From assembly GCA_938075455.1 (NCBI GenBank), contig CALJHN010000008.1, forward strand, positions 21,629 through 85,628: DNA of 64,000 bases. The letters run 5' to 3'. Numbering within the stretch: the first letter of the stretch is position 1; each line of letters starts with the position of its first letter. Positions 53,543-61,743 of the stretch are shown here, in pieces. The DNA is from an uncultured Flavobacteriales bacterium. Lineage in GTDB: Bacteria; Bacteroidota; Bacteroidia; Flavobacteriales_D; Parvicellaceae. Position numbers and translations under genes: made by a program. Under the pieces are notes generated by a model. That model did no database searches. It had not been told where the DNA came from and saw nothing but the letters and a program-made list of their open reading frames with translations.

Positions 53543-54361
53543 TTAGGCTTTTGCAAGCATGGAGCTTTTGATTTTATTTTCAATATGGTATTTAGATTTG
53601 ATAGATTCATTTATATAATCCCAAAGTCTAATTCTTTCTTCTAATGCCTTTTTACTAATGATAGTAACTTCCTGCCACTTTAATCTATCTTCTTTACATA
53701 ATCCAATAATCATGTCGTGTGCTAATGGTCCATGCTCATCTCCATCTAAATCAATATGTCTTTGCAAATAATAATTTATTTTATCAAGAGATACTTTTTT
53801 TGATTTTTCAGTTTGTTCAATGATTTCTATAAACATATCTGGAATGATTTCTTCTCTGCCAAATGTAAAGGCCGCTGCTATTTCATGTGACTTTCCACCT
53901 TCAATGGTTTGAAAAGAGAAATTTAAAAATGATTGAACGGATGAATCAATATTATAATTATTAATAAAATCAACTGTGGTATCAATTTTTTTAATACTAG
54001 TTATAAAATTATTAATTGGCAATGTATTGGCTTGAATTTCTTCCATAGCTTCTAAATACATTTCAAAGTGACTTTTAGGTTCTCCATCGTAATTTAAATC
54101 TGATTCTTCATCAACAATAATTTGGTTTATTAATCTTGCAGATTTTGAATCTAGATTTGGTGTCCATGGAATTTTGGTACAAGTAAGAAGATTTTGTAAT
54201 GCCTTTAGAAGGGACATAAAATCCCATACTGCATAAACATGAGACTCCATAAAAACTTTTATATCATCGATTGATTTAAGTGATTCGTATAATTCATGAT
54301 TTTTTAACTTATCTCTTAGTGGTTGAATTTGTTCAATGACATTTCTAATTTTTTGATTCAT
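53543..54361 (-). CDS. DUF3050 protein, heme-oxygenase-like fold
   Basis: The 272-residue, mostly helical protein shows the DUF3050 pattern: QPLRDKLKNHELYESL, FMESHVYAVWDFMSLLK near 37-53, DEESDLNYDG, AFTFGREEIIP and YYLQRHIDLDGDEHGPLAH. The spaced Glu and His residues (ESH, DEE, HIDLDGDEH) look like a diiron site of heme-oxygenase-like oxidases, but the assignment is inference. No reaction is known for the family. It is coupled to pyrD by ATGA. Confidence 0.85.
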   Translation of the reverse strand: MNQKIRNVIEQIQPLRDKLKNHELYESLKSIDDIKVFMESHVYAVWDFMSLLKALQNLLTCTKIPWTPNLDSKSARLINQIIVDEESDLNYDGEPKSHFEMYLEAMEEIQANTLPINNFITSIKKIDTTVDFINNYNIDSSVQSFLNFSFQTIEGGKSHEIAAAFTFGREEIIPDMFIEIIEQTEKSKKVSLDKINYYLQRHIDLDGDEHGPLAHDMIIGLCKEDRLKWQEVTIISKKALEERIRLWDYINESIKSKYHIENKIKSSMLAKA

Positions 54362-55392
54362 GATTTTTTACTTAAATATTGGTTTATTTTTTTTACAATA
54401 CTTGGGCCTTCATATATAAAACCAGTGTAAAGTTGTATTAAATCTGCACCTGCTTTGATTTTGTCTAACGCATCTTTTGGATTCATGATGCCACCAACTC
54501 CAATAATTGGAAGATTTCCGTTAGTTTTTTTAGAAATATATCTAATTACTTCAGTCGATTTATTTTTTAAAGGTTCTCCGCTTAATCCACCATTTCCAAT
54601 TTTTTCAATTTTACTCTTATTGGTTTTAAGATTATTTCTACTTGTAGTTGTATTTGTGGCAATAATTCCATCTAAATTTTCACTCAAAATCAAAGCAATA
54701 GTTTCATCTAATTGGTCCAGATTTAAATCTGGAGAAATTTTTATGAGAATTGGTTTTTTCTTTGGTTTAGAAGAATTTATTTTTTTTAATTGAGGAATTA
54801 ATTTTTTTAAGAATTCAACATCCTGAAGCTTGGTGAAATTACTCACATTTGGACAACTCACATTCAAAACAAAATAATCGACATACTGGTGAAGTATTTT
54901 AAAATTCTGAATATAATCTGTGTCTGCTTTTTCGTTACTTGTAGTTGTATTTTTACCAATATTTCCTCCAATTACAACATCTGAATTATTTTTCTTTAGT
55001 CTCTCAGCACATAAAATATTTCCATCGTTATTTATCCCTAACCTATTGATTATAGCTAAATCATTTTGCACTCTAAAAAGTCTTTTCTTGGGATTCCCTG
55101 GCTGAGGTTTTGGAGTGATAGTACCGATTTCGATAAATCCAAATCCTAGATTGGACATTTCCTTGATATACTTGCCATTTTTATCAAAACCGGCAGCTAA
55201 TCCTACAGGATTTTTAAACTTTATTCCAAACAATTCTTTTTCAAGAGATGAGTTTTGGTAAGAATAAATTTTCCTGAATAACCAGCTAGAAAAAGGTATT
55301 TTATTTAATAATCTAAGAGCATTTAAAGTGAAGTAGTGAACCCATTCTGGATCAAAAGAAAATAATAAAGGTCTTACAAGAAGTTTATACAC
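54358..55392 (-). CDS. pyrD: Dihydroorotate dehydrogenase, membrane (class 2) type
   Basis: PyrD oxidises dihydroorotate to orotate in pyrimidine synthesis, passing electrons to quinone. The N-terminal amphipathic region (LLVRPLLFSFDPEWVHYFTLNALRL) and 344-residue length are those of class 2 enzymes. FMN motifs include PVGLAAGFDKNG, GFIEIGTITPKPQPGNPKKRLFR, NRLGINN and the C-terminal GVGGI and LIQLYTGFIYEGP. The catalytic-base position, usually Ser in class 2, reads Cys here (NVSCPNVSN, C180), as in class 1. The enzyme is still most likely functional. Confidence 0.95.
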   Translation of the reverse strand: MYKLLVRPLLFSFDPEWVHYFTLNALRLLNKIPFSSWLFRKIYSYQNSSLEKELFGIKFKNPVGLAAGFDKNGKYIKEMSNLGFGFIEIGTITPKPQPGNPKKRLFRVQNDLAIINRLGINNDGNILCAERLKKNNSDVVIGGNIGKNTTTSNEKADTDYIQNFKILHQYVDYFVLNVSCPNVSNFTKLQDVEFLKKLIPQLKKINSSKPKKKPILIKISPDLNLDQLDETIALILSENLDGIIATNTTTSRNNLKTNKSKIEKIGNGGLSGEPLKNKSTEVIRYISKKTNGNLPIIGVGGIMNPKDALDKIKAGADLIQLYTGFIYEGPSIVKKINQYLSKKS

Positions 55393-55434
55393 TTTATAAA
55401 AATAGCAATTCTAAAAATGAAAACTTGATTTTGT

Positions 55435-57114
55435 TTATTTCTTTTCCTCTAGTTGAAATTTTAAATATTTAAGTCCTGCTCTAACAGAGTTGTATGCTTT
55501 TTCTTCTGCAAGCGTATTAGGGATTACTTTAAACTCTTCAAATTGCTTGAATATATGATCTTTTACACCCACAAGAATTACTTCCACTTTTTTGTCTTTA
55601 AAGTTTTTTATTACCTCTTCTAAGACATAAGTACCTGAAGCATCTATATATGGCACTTGAGACATATTAATAATAACAGCATCTTTATCAATTATAGCTT
55701 CAGCTTGTTCTTTAAATTGGTCTGAAAATCCATAAAAAAGAGGACCATCTAATTCGTAAACCATAATTCTATTTTTGATAGATTCTGGAATTTTTAATTT
55801 TTTCTCAATCTCATTGATATCTCCAGATTTGCTTTGTTGGTCTACTAATTCCCCCATTCTTTGCATAAAGAAAAATGAAGAAAGTACCATTCCTATCCCG
55901 ACAGCTACTAATAAATCAACAAATACTGTTAGTACCACAACAAGAAATAGAACCAATGAATCGCTATTTTTTAAGCTGAATAATTTCTTCATCCCTTTGA
56001 AATCAATTATTCCTATTCCTACAGAAATTAATAACGCAGAAAGTACTGGTTTAGGAACGTCTTTTAAAAGAGGACCTAATCCGACTAAAACAATTAATAG
56101 GAAAATAGCTTTGAAGATACCACTCATATTTGTTTTACCATTGGAGTTGATATTTGCAACAGTTCCAGTTGTAGAACCAGCTCCTGGAAGACCGCCAAAC
56201 AAAGCGGCAACAAAATTACCGATACCCTGACCAATAAGTTCTCTATTCCCATTGTGCTTAGTCTTGGTTAGATTATCTGCAACTACAGATGTTAATAAAG
56301 TGTCAATTGTCCCTAGTCCAGCTAGAGTTAATCCACTTACAACTGCAATACTAAACTCTGAAAATGAAATATTTAAAAATTCACTAAAAGGAAGTACAAT
56401 TTGAGGAAGATCACTTGGAATATCACCAATAGTAGAATAATCCCAATGCCAACCCCATTCTTTTTTAAAGGTAAATGAAATAAGAGTTCCTATTATTAAA
56501 GAAAGTAATCCTGCAGGAATTTTTTTAGATATTTTAGGTATAAAATAAATGAAAATTAAAGTAAGAGAACCAAGTATAATTGAACTCCAGTGGTATTCAA
56601 TTATTGGAGTATGTAAATCCAAAATTATATCAATTATTCCCCCTGGTCTTTCTCCACCTAAGAAAGTGTGCCACTGAGTAAGAATTATAATTACTCCAAT
56701 TCCTCCCATGAAACCAGAAAGAACAGGGTAAGATATGTATTTTACGTATTGAGCAACTTTAATAAGTCCAAACATTATTTGAAAAACCCCTCCAAGAGCA
56801 AATGATAAAATAATAACTGTTGGTATTTTACCCACTCCATTAAATCCAGCTTCAGTAATAATAGTAGCTGCAACAATTGTCATTGGCCCTGTTGGATCAC
56901 TAATTAAAGTTTTAGTTCCTGCAACTATTGATGCTAAAAGAGCTAAAATAATAGCGGTATATAGCCCTGCTTGAGGTCCTAAACCACTTTGCAATCCAAA
57001 TGCTAATCCCATTGGCAGTGCAATTATAGCGGCAGTTAATCCTCCTGTAAAATCTCCCTTAATTGATTTACTAGAGAAACTTCCAGTAATATTTTTAATA
57101 TTTTTAAAATCCAT
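55435..57114 (-). CDS. SulP-family anion transporter with STAS domain
   Basis: I choose the ATG at 57114, preceded by an A/G-rich stretch; a GTG at 57159 would add 15 AT-coded residues without conservation. The 559-residue protein begins its membrane part with GDFTGGLTAAIIALPMGLAFG, the SulP signature, and has about 12 helices (LISDPTGPMTIVAATI, GLFGGLPGAGSTTGT-like GALFGGLPGAGSTTG). A C-terminal STAS domain (about 440-550) contains VIINMSQVPYIDASGTYVL. Substrates in the family are sulfate, bicarbonate or dicarboxylates; bicarbonate is plausible in marine bacteria. Confidence 0.93.
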   Translation of the reverse strand: MDFKNIKNITGSFSSKSIKGDFTGGLTAAIIALPMGLAFGLQSGLGPQAGLYTAIILALLASIVAGTKTLISDPTGPMTIVAATIITEAGFNGVGKIPTVIILSFALGGVFQIMFGLIKVAQYVKYISYPVLSGFMGGIGVIIILTQWHTFLGGERPGGIIDIILDLHTPIIEYHWSSIILGSLTLIFIYFIPKISKKIPAGLLSLIIGTLISFTFKKEWGWHWDYSTIGDIPSDLPQIVLPFSEFLNISFSEFSIAVVSGLTLAGLGTIDTLLTSVVADNLTKTKHNGNRELIGQGIGNFVAALFGGLPGAGSTTGTVANINSNGKTNMSGIFKAIFLLIVLVGLGPLLKDVPKPVLSALLISVGIGIIDFKGMKKLFSLKNSDSLVLFLVVVLTVFVDLLVAVGIGMVLSSFFFMQRMGELVDQQSKSGDINEIEKKLKIPESIKNRIMVYELDGPLFYGFSDQFKEQAEAIIDKDAVIINMSQVPYIDASGTYVLEEVIKNFKDKKVEVILVGVKDHIFKQFEEFKVIPNTLAEEKAYNSVRAGLKYLKFQLEEKK

Positions 57115-57204
57115 TTTTTTTTCTTGAAATGCAAAATAATGAATTAATCTAATTTTCACGACATTTCCTATTATTAATTGTAATTTTGAGGGAATTTATA
57201 ATAC

Positions 57205-57945
57205 ATGATTAAGTCGAAAAAAGTAGTTGTTGTTATGCCTGCATACAACGCCTCAAAAACTCTTGAAAAAACCTACAATGAAATACCTTTTCCTATGGTT
57301 GACGAAGTTATTTTAGTTGATGATCATGGCTCTGATAACACTTATGAACTAGCAAAAAAGTTAGGTATTAATCATGTGATAAGACATGAATACAATAAAG
57401 GATATGGAGGTAATCAAAAAACTTGTTATAACAAAGCTTTAGAATTAAAAGCTGATATTGTTGTTATGTTGCACCCAGATTATCAGTATACTCCAAAATT
57501 AATTGAAAGTATGTGCTACTTAATTGCAAATGACTTATATCCAGTAGTAATAGGTTCGAGAATATTGGGAAAAGGTGCTTTGAGAGGAGGCATGCCAATT
57601 TACAAGTATTTTGCAAATAGAATACTTACCTTAATTCAAAATATTTTAATGAATCAAAAGCTTTCAGAATACCATTCTGGTTTTAGGGCTTTCTCAAGTG
57701 AAGTACTTAGAGATATTAAATTTAATGAAAATTCTGATGATTTTATTTTTGACAATCAAATGCTAGCTCAAATTATCTTTAAAAACCATCTTATTGCAGA
57801 AATTACTTGTCCTACCAAATATTTTAAGGAAGCTTCGTCCATTAATTTTCAAAGAAGTTCAGTTTATGGAATTGGAGTTTTATGGACTTCCGTAAAATAT
57901 TTTCTTACTAAAATTGGAATAATAAATTGGAAAATTTTAAAGTAA
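57205..57945 (+). CDS. GT2 glycosyltransferase, polyprenyl-phosphate sugar synthase-like
   Basis: The 246 residues match the DPM1/GtrB-like GT2 group: VVVVMPAYNASKTLEKTYNEIP, ILVDDHGSDNTYELA (nucleotide-binding DDxxSD), MLHPDYQYTPKLI (metal-binding DxD-like) and SGFRAFSSEVL. No long membrane tail is visible beyond a hydrophobic C-terminus. It would transfer a sugar from a nucleotide to a polyprenyl phosphate. The next two genes, a PAP2 phosphatase and a GT39, follow at three and one bases, forming a tight unit. Confidence 0.88.
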   Translation: MIKSKKVVVVMPAYNASKTLEKTYNEIPFPMVDEVILVDDHGSDNTYELAKKLGINHVIRHEYNKGYGGNQKTCYNKALELKADIVVMLHPDYQYTPKLIESMCYLIANDLYPVVIGSRILGKGALRGGMPIYKYFANRILTLIQNILMNQKLSEYHSGFRAFSSEVLRDIKFNENSDDFIFDNQMLAQIIFKNHLIAEITCPTKYFKEASSINFQRSSVYGIGVLWTSVKYFLTKIGIINWKILK

Positions 57946-57948
57946 AAA

Positions 57949-58593
57949 ATGATTGATAGATTTTCAAAAAACTTAATCAGTTATCATTGGTTATTATGGG
58001 GATTTTTATTCTTCTTGGGTATTTTATTTTTAGCTATATTTAGTAACAGCAATTTTTCTATAATTGTCAATGCTTCCCACAATAACTTTCTAGATCAATT
58101 TTTCAGATTCATTACTTTTTTTGGAGATGGTATATTTGTATTTTTGGTTGCATTAATTTTTTTATTTTTTAATAAAAAAAATGGCACATCTATTTTGATT
58201 TCTCTAATTATCAATACCATTTTTATTCAAGTTTTAAAACGAGTTGTTTTCTCTAACCAGTTCAGACCTAGTTTTTATTTTAAGAATCTAATTGAAGATG
58301 GCTATTGGAATCTAATTGATGGAGTTGAGCTTTATGAAAAATTCTCTTTTCCAAGCGGCCATACCGCATCAATATTTTGTTTATGTATAAGCATTTGTAT
58401 TTTCATTAAAAAAAAATATTTTCCATTATTGCTTGTTCTTCTAGCATATATTGTGGGTTTTTCTAGAATTTATTTATCCCAACACTTTTTAATAGATGTT
58501 CTAGCTGGGGCTTTTATAGGATCATTAATTCCCATATTGACTTTCAAATACATAGAACCTTTATTATTTAATAAAAATAAGAATAAAGATTAG
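57949..58593 (+). CDS. PAP2-family membrane phosphatase
   Basis: The 214-residue protein has about six membrane helices and the three PAP2 motifs: KRVVFSNQFRP, SFPSGHTAS with the conserved His, and FSRIYLSQHFLIDV with the catalytic His. The first motif spacing is that common in Bacteroidota members and not the strict K-x6-RP. Such enzymes remove phosphate from undecaprenyl diphosphate or lipid A. Its place between a polyprenyl-phosphate sugar synthase and a GT39 suggests a carrier-recycling or lipid A role. Confidence 0.9.
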   Translation: MIDRFSKNLISYHWLLWGFLFFLGILFLAIFSNSNFSIIVNASHNNFLDQFFRFITFFGDGIFVFLVALIFLFFNKKNGTSILISLIINTIFIQVLKRVVFSNQFRPSFYFKNLIEDGYWNLIDGVELYEKFSFPSGHTASIFCLCISICIFIKKKYFPLLLVLLAYIVGFSRIYLSQHFLIDVLAGAFIGSLIPILTFKYIEPLLFNKNKNKD

Positions 58594-58594
58594 A

Positions 58595-60304
58595 ATGAAC
58601 TTTTTAAAAATAAATCTAAAACCAATTCTTTTCTTTTCTTGCTATGCATGTGTTTTGATATTTTCAACGATAGGTGATTTTAATTTATTTGATTGGGATG
58701 AAATTAATTTTGCTGAGTCGTCTAGAGAAATGTTGTTGTCAAATAATTTTTCTCAAGTAATGATTAATTTTGAACCATTTCATGAAAAACCACCTTTATT
58801 TTTTTGGATTCAAACAATTTCTTTCAAAATATTTGGGATAACTAGCTTTGCTGCAAGATTTCCTAATGCTCTACTATCCGTTATAATTCCAATTATTCTT
58901 TTTAAAATTGGATCTCGATTAAAGAACACAACTTTTGGATGGATATGGTCTGTTATATTTTTAGCAGGATTCTTACCTAACCTATATTTCAGATCTGGGA
59001 TTATTGATCCATATTTTAATTTATTCATCTTTTTATCCATCTATTTCTTCTTTTCTTACATTAGCATTAAACATATTAAATATATTTTTTTATCAAGTTT
59101 TTTTGCTGGGCTAGCTATTCTATGTAAAGGTCCTGTAGGACTTTTAATAGTGCTTTTATCTTGTTTCATTTACTTAATATTATGTAAAATAAAAGTTCCG
59201 TTTAAGCATGTGGTGTTCTTCTTTACAACTGTTATTTTTGTTTCTTCTCCATGGTACTTTTTTGAGTTATTGAATAAAGGTCCTTGGTTCTTAATTGAGT
59301 TTTTTCAGTACCAAATAGAATTATTCTCACATCCAGTTGCGGGACATAAACAGCCTATTTATTACCATTTTTTAGTTGTTCTTTTTGGCTGTATTCCTTT
59401 TTCTTTTTTTGCTTTTAGAAATAGTTTTATGGATTCTGGTTCAGGCATTGCTTTTGAAAAAATGATGAGGATTGTTCTATGGGTAATTTTAATTTTATTT
59501 ACAATAGTTAGCACCAAAATAGTTCATTATTCGTCTATGGCATACTTACCATTATCTTTTTTAGCTTCCATTGAAATCTACAAACTATACATGGGAAAAT
59601 CTTTTCACTGGCTTTTAAAATACTCATTATCATTTACAGGTATTCTTATAGGACTAATTTTAATGGTTGCATTTTATGTTTTAATTCACCAAAAGGAGTT
59701 TTTAATTAATTCAGTTAATGATTTTTATATTCAAAAGCTTTTGAATATAAAATTGAATTGGATTGGTTGGGAATGGATTATTCCCTCTTTATTTATTTTA
59801 GGAAGTATTATTTGGCTTACAATATTTGAAACTAAAATTTTACTTGCTTTAGTTTCCTACACTTTAATAATTGGCTTATTTCTGTCTTTGTTGAGTAAGT
59901 TTACGATACCTAAAATTGAAAATCTAACTCAAGGTTCAGTAATTTCTTTTTATAAGGAAATATCCAAAGAAAAAAAGTATTTAACAACTGTAGGTTATAA
60001 GAGTTATGCGCATTATTTTTATTCGAAATTTGAACCATTGAAGTCAACAGATTTTCTTTACCACAAGAAAAATGAGATTTTAAGAAATGGTTTTAACTCA
60101 AGTTCATTAAATGACTTAAATAGAAAAGAAAAAATAACATTTAACAGTTACGTTCTTAGCTGGTTAATTAATGGAGAACTTGATAGAGTAGCATATTTTG
60201 TTACTAAAAACAATAAGCAAATTAAACAGCTAGAAGAAGCTAAAAATTTAAAAGTTGTAAAAGATTATGGGGGTTATAAAATTTATAAAAGAGAATTAAA
60301 ATGA
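58595..60304 (+). CDS. ArnT/PMT-like GT39-family glycosyltransferase
   Basis: This is a polytopic membrane glycosyltransferase of 569 residues with about 12 helices. The first periplasmic loop carries DWDEINFAESSREML, the catalytic Asp/Glu motif of ArnT and protein mannosyltransferases, followed by HEKPPLFFWIQT. Later blocks are GPVGLLIVLLSCF and the soluble C-terminal domain (about 450-569). It would use the polyprenyl-phosphate sugar from the upstream GT2 and place it on lipid A, another glycolipid or protein. It ends in ATGA overlapping pepD. Confidence 0.9.
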   Translation: MNFLKINLKPILFFSCYACVLIFSTIGDFNLFDWDEINFAESSREMLLSNNFSQVMINFEPFHEKPPLFFWIQTISFKIFGITSFAARFPNALLSVIIPIILFKIGSRLKNTTFGWIWSVIFLAGFLPNLYFRSGIIDPYFNLFIFLSIYFFFSYISIKHIKYIFLSSFFAGLAILCKGPVGLLIVLLSCFIYLILCKIKVPFKHVVFFFTTVIFVSSPWYFFELLNKGPWFLIEFFQYQIELFSHPVAGHKQPIYYHFLVVLFGCIPFSFFAFRNSFMDSGSGIAFEKMMRIVLWVILILFTIVSTKIVHYSSMAYLPLSFLASIEIYKLYMGKSFHWLLKYSLSFTGILIGLILMVAFYVLIHQKEFLINSVNDFYIQKLLNIKLNWIGWEWIIPSLFILGSIIWLTIFETKILLALVSYTLIIGLFLSLLSKFTIPKIENLTQGSVISFYKEISKEKKYLTTVGYKSYAHYFYSKFEPLKSTDFLYHKKNEILRNGFNSSSLNDLNRKEKITFNSYVLSWLINGELDRVAYFVTKNNKQIKQLEEAKNLKVVKDYGGYKIYKRELK

Positions 60305-61743
60305 AAGTAAGAGATTTATTACCAGTTGAACTATGGAATAATTTTGAAGATTTAAATGCCGTTCCAAGACCTTCCAAAAAAGAGGAAAGAGTCATAGAAT
60401 TTATTAAAAACTTTGGTCTTAATCTCGGCTTACCTACCTATGTAGACCCATGTGGAAATGTTATTATAAAGAAACCTGCATATAAAGGAAGTGAAAACCA
60501 AAAAACCGTAATTATCCAAAGTCATTTGGATATGGTTCACCAAAAAAATGCAGATACAGAATTTGATTTTTTAACTCAGGGAATTCAAAGTTATATTGAC
60601 GGAGATTGGGTAACAGCTAAAGGAACAACCTTGGGAGCAGATAATGGGATGGGAGTTGCCACAATAATGACACTTTTAGCTAGTAGTACAATTCAACATC
60701 CATCTATTGAAGCATTGTTTACTATTGATGAGGAAACTGGAATGACTGGTGCTTTTGAACTAGAAAAGGGAATTTTAGAAGGAGAAATATTGTTGAATCT
60801 CGACACCGAAGATGACGACGAGTTTAGTATTGGATGTGCTGGTGGAATAGATACCAATACTTCAAAACTTTATAAGCAGGAAAAGATATCCGGTGGTATT
60901 AGTCTTGAAATTATTGTAAAAGGATTAAAAGGTGGACATTCAGGAATGGATATTCATTTAGAACGAGGAAATGCCAATAAAATAATGAATAGAATTTTAG
61001 CATTAGCAATCAACTACAATCTTAAAATCTCTCAAATTGATGGAGGAAGCCTTAGAAATGCTATTCCAAGAGAATCTGTAGCTAAGATTGTAGTGGACAG
61101 TAAAGATTTTTTAAATCAACTAGATGGTCTAGCAGCTGAAATTAAAAGCGAATTTTTCAAATCAGAACCTAATTTAATAATTGAAGTAAATAATATAAAC
61201 TCTATAACGCATGGACTATCAAAAATTGATTCTAATGAAGTGGTGAATGCTGTATATTCTGTTTTTAATGGCGTTTATAAAATGAGCCAATCTATTGATG
61301 GTTTAGTAGAGACTTCTTCTTCTTTAGCTAGAGTCAATTTAAAAGAAGGGAGTTTTATTACCCAAAGTTTACAAAGGAGTTCGGTAGAAAGTTCAAAACT
61401 GGATATCGCTAAAACAATTGGCGCTTCATTTTTAAATATTGGAGCTGATGTTGAACATTCTGGTTCTTACCCAGGATGGGCTCCAAATACGGACTCTGAA
61501 ATTTTAGATATTATGGTTTCCCTTTACAAAAATATGTTTAATATGGATCCTAAAGTTCAGGCTTGTCATGCAGGCTTAGAATGTGGAATATTAAATGAAA
61601 GATATCCAGGACTAGATATGATTTCATTTGGACCAACTATTAAAAACCCTCACTCACCAGATGAGAAGGTTCATATTGGCTCTGTTCAGAAATTTTGGAG
61701 TTTATTTGTTGAGGTTCTTAAAGTTATTCCTAATAAAGATTAA
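60301..61743 (+). CDS. pepD: Aminoacyl-histidine dipeptidase (PepD)
   Basis: PepD is a cytosolic M20-family metallopeptidase that cleaves Xaa-His and other dipeptides. The 480 residues contain the metal-ligand segments IIQSHLDMVHQKN (about 77-89), TLGADNGMGVA (about 112-122), the general-base pair in TIDEETGMTGA, NLDTEDDDEF and HAGLECG near the C-terminus. The length fits PepD and not the shorter M20 peptidases. It is coupled to the GT39 gene by ATGA, and its stop interlocks with the convergent DUF5686 gene in TTAA. Confidence 0.96.
   Translation: MKVRDLLPVELWNNFEDLNAVPRPSKKEERVIEFIKNFGLNLGLPTYVDPCGNVIIKKPAYKGSENQKTVIIQSHLDMVHQKNADTEFDFLTQGIQSYIDGDWVTAKGTTLGADNGMGVATIMTLLASSTIQHPSIEALFTIDEETGMTGAFELEKGILEGEILLNLDTEDDDEFSIGCAGGIDTNTSKLYKQEKISGGISLEIIVKGLKGGHSGMDIHLERGNANKIMNRILALAINYNLKISQIDGGSLRNAIPRESVAKIVVDSKDFLNQLDGLAAEIKSEFFKSEPNLIIEVNNINSITHGLSKIDSNEVVNAVYSVFNGVYKMSQSIDGLVETSSSLARVNLKEGSFITQSLQRSSVESSKLDIAKTIGASFLNIGADVEHSGSYPGWAPNTDSEILDIMVSLYKNMFNMDPKVQACHAGLECGILNERYPGLDMISFGPTIKNPHSPDEKVHIGSVQKFWSLFVEVLKVIPNKD

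Noticed and set aside
55775..56230. A 151-codon plus-strand frame inside the SulP transporter gene
   Set aside because: It is antisense to a conserved membrane protein; the sequence is a mirror of helix-coding triplets with no start signal.
57115..57159. An upstream GTG start for the SulP transporter
   Set aside because: It adds 15 AT-coded residues that are not part of the family, and the ATG at 57114 has a better A/G-rich upstream stretch.
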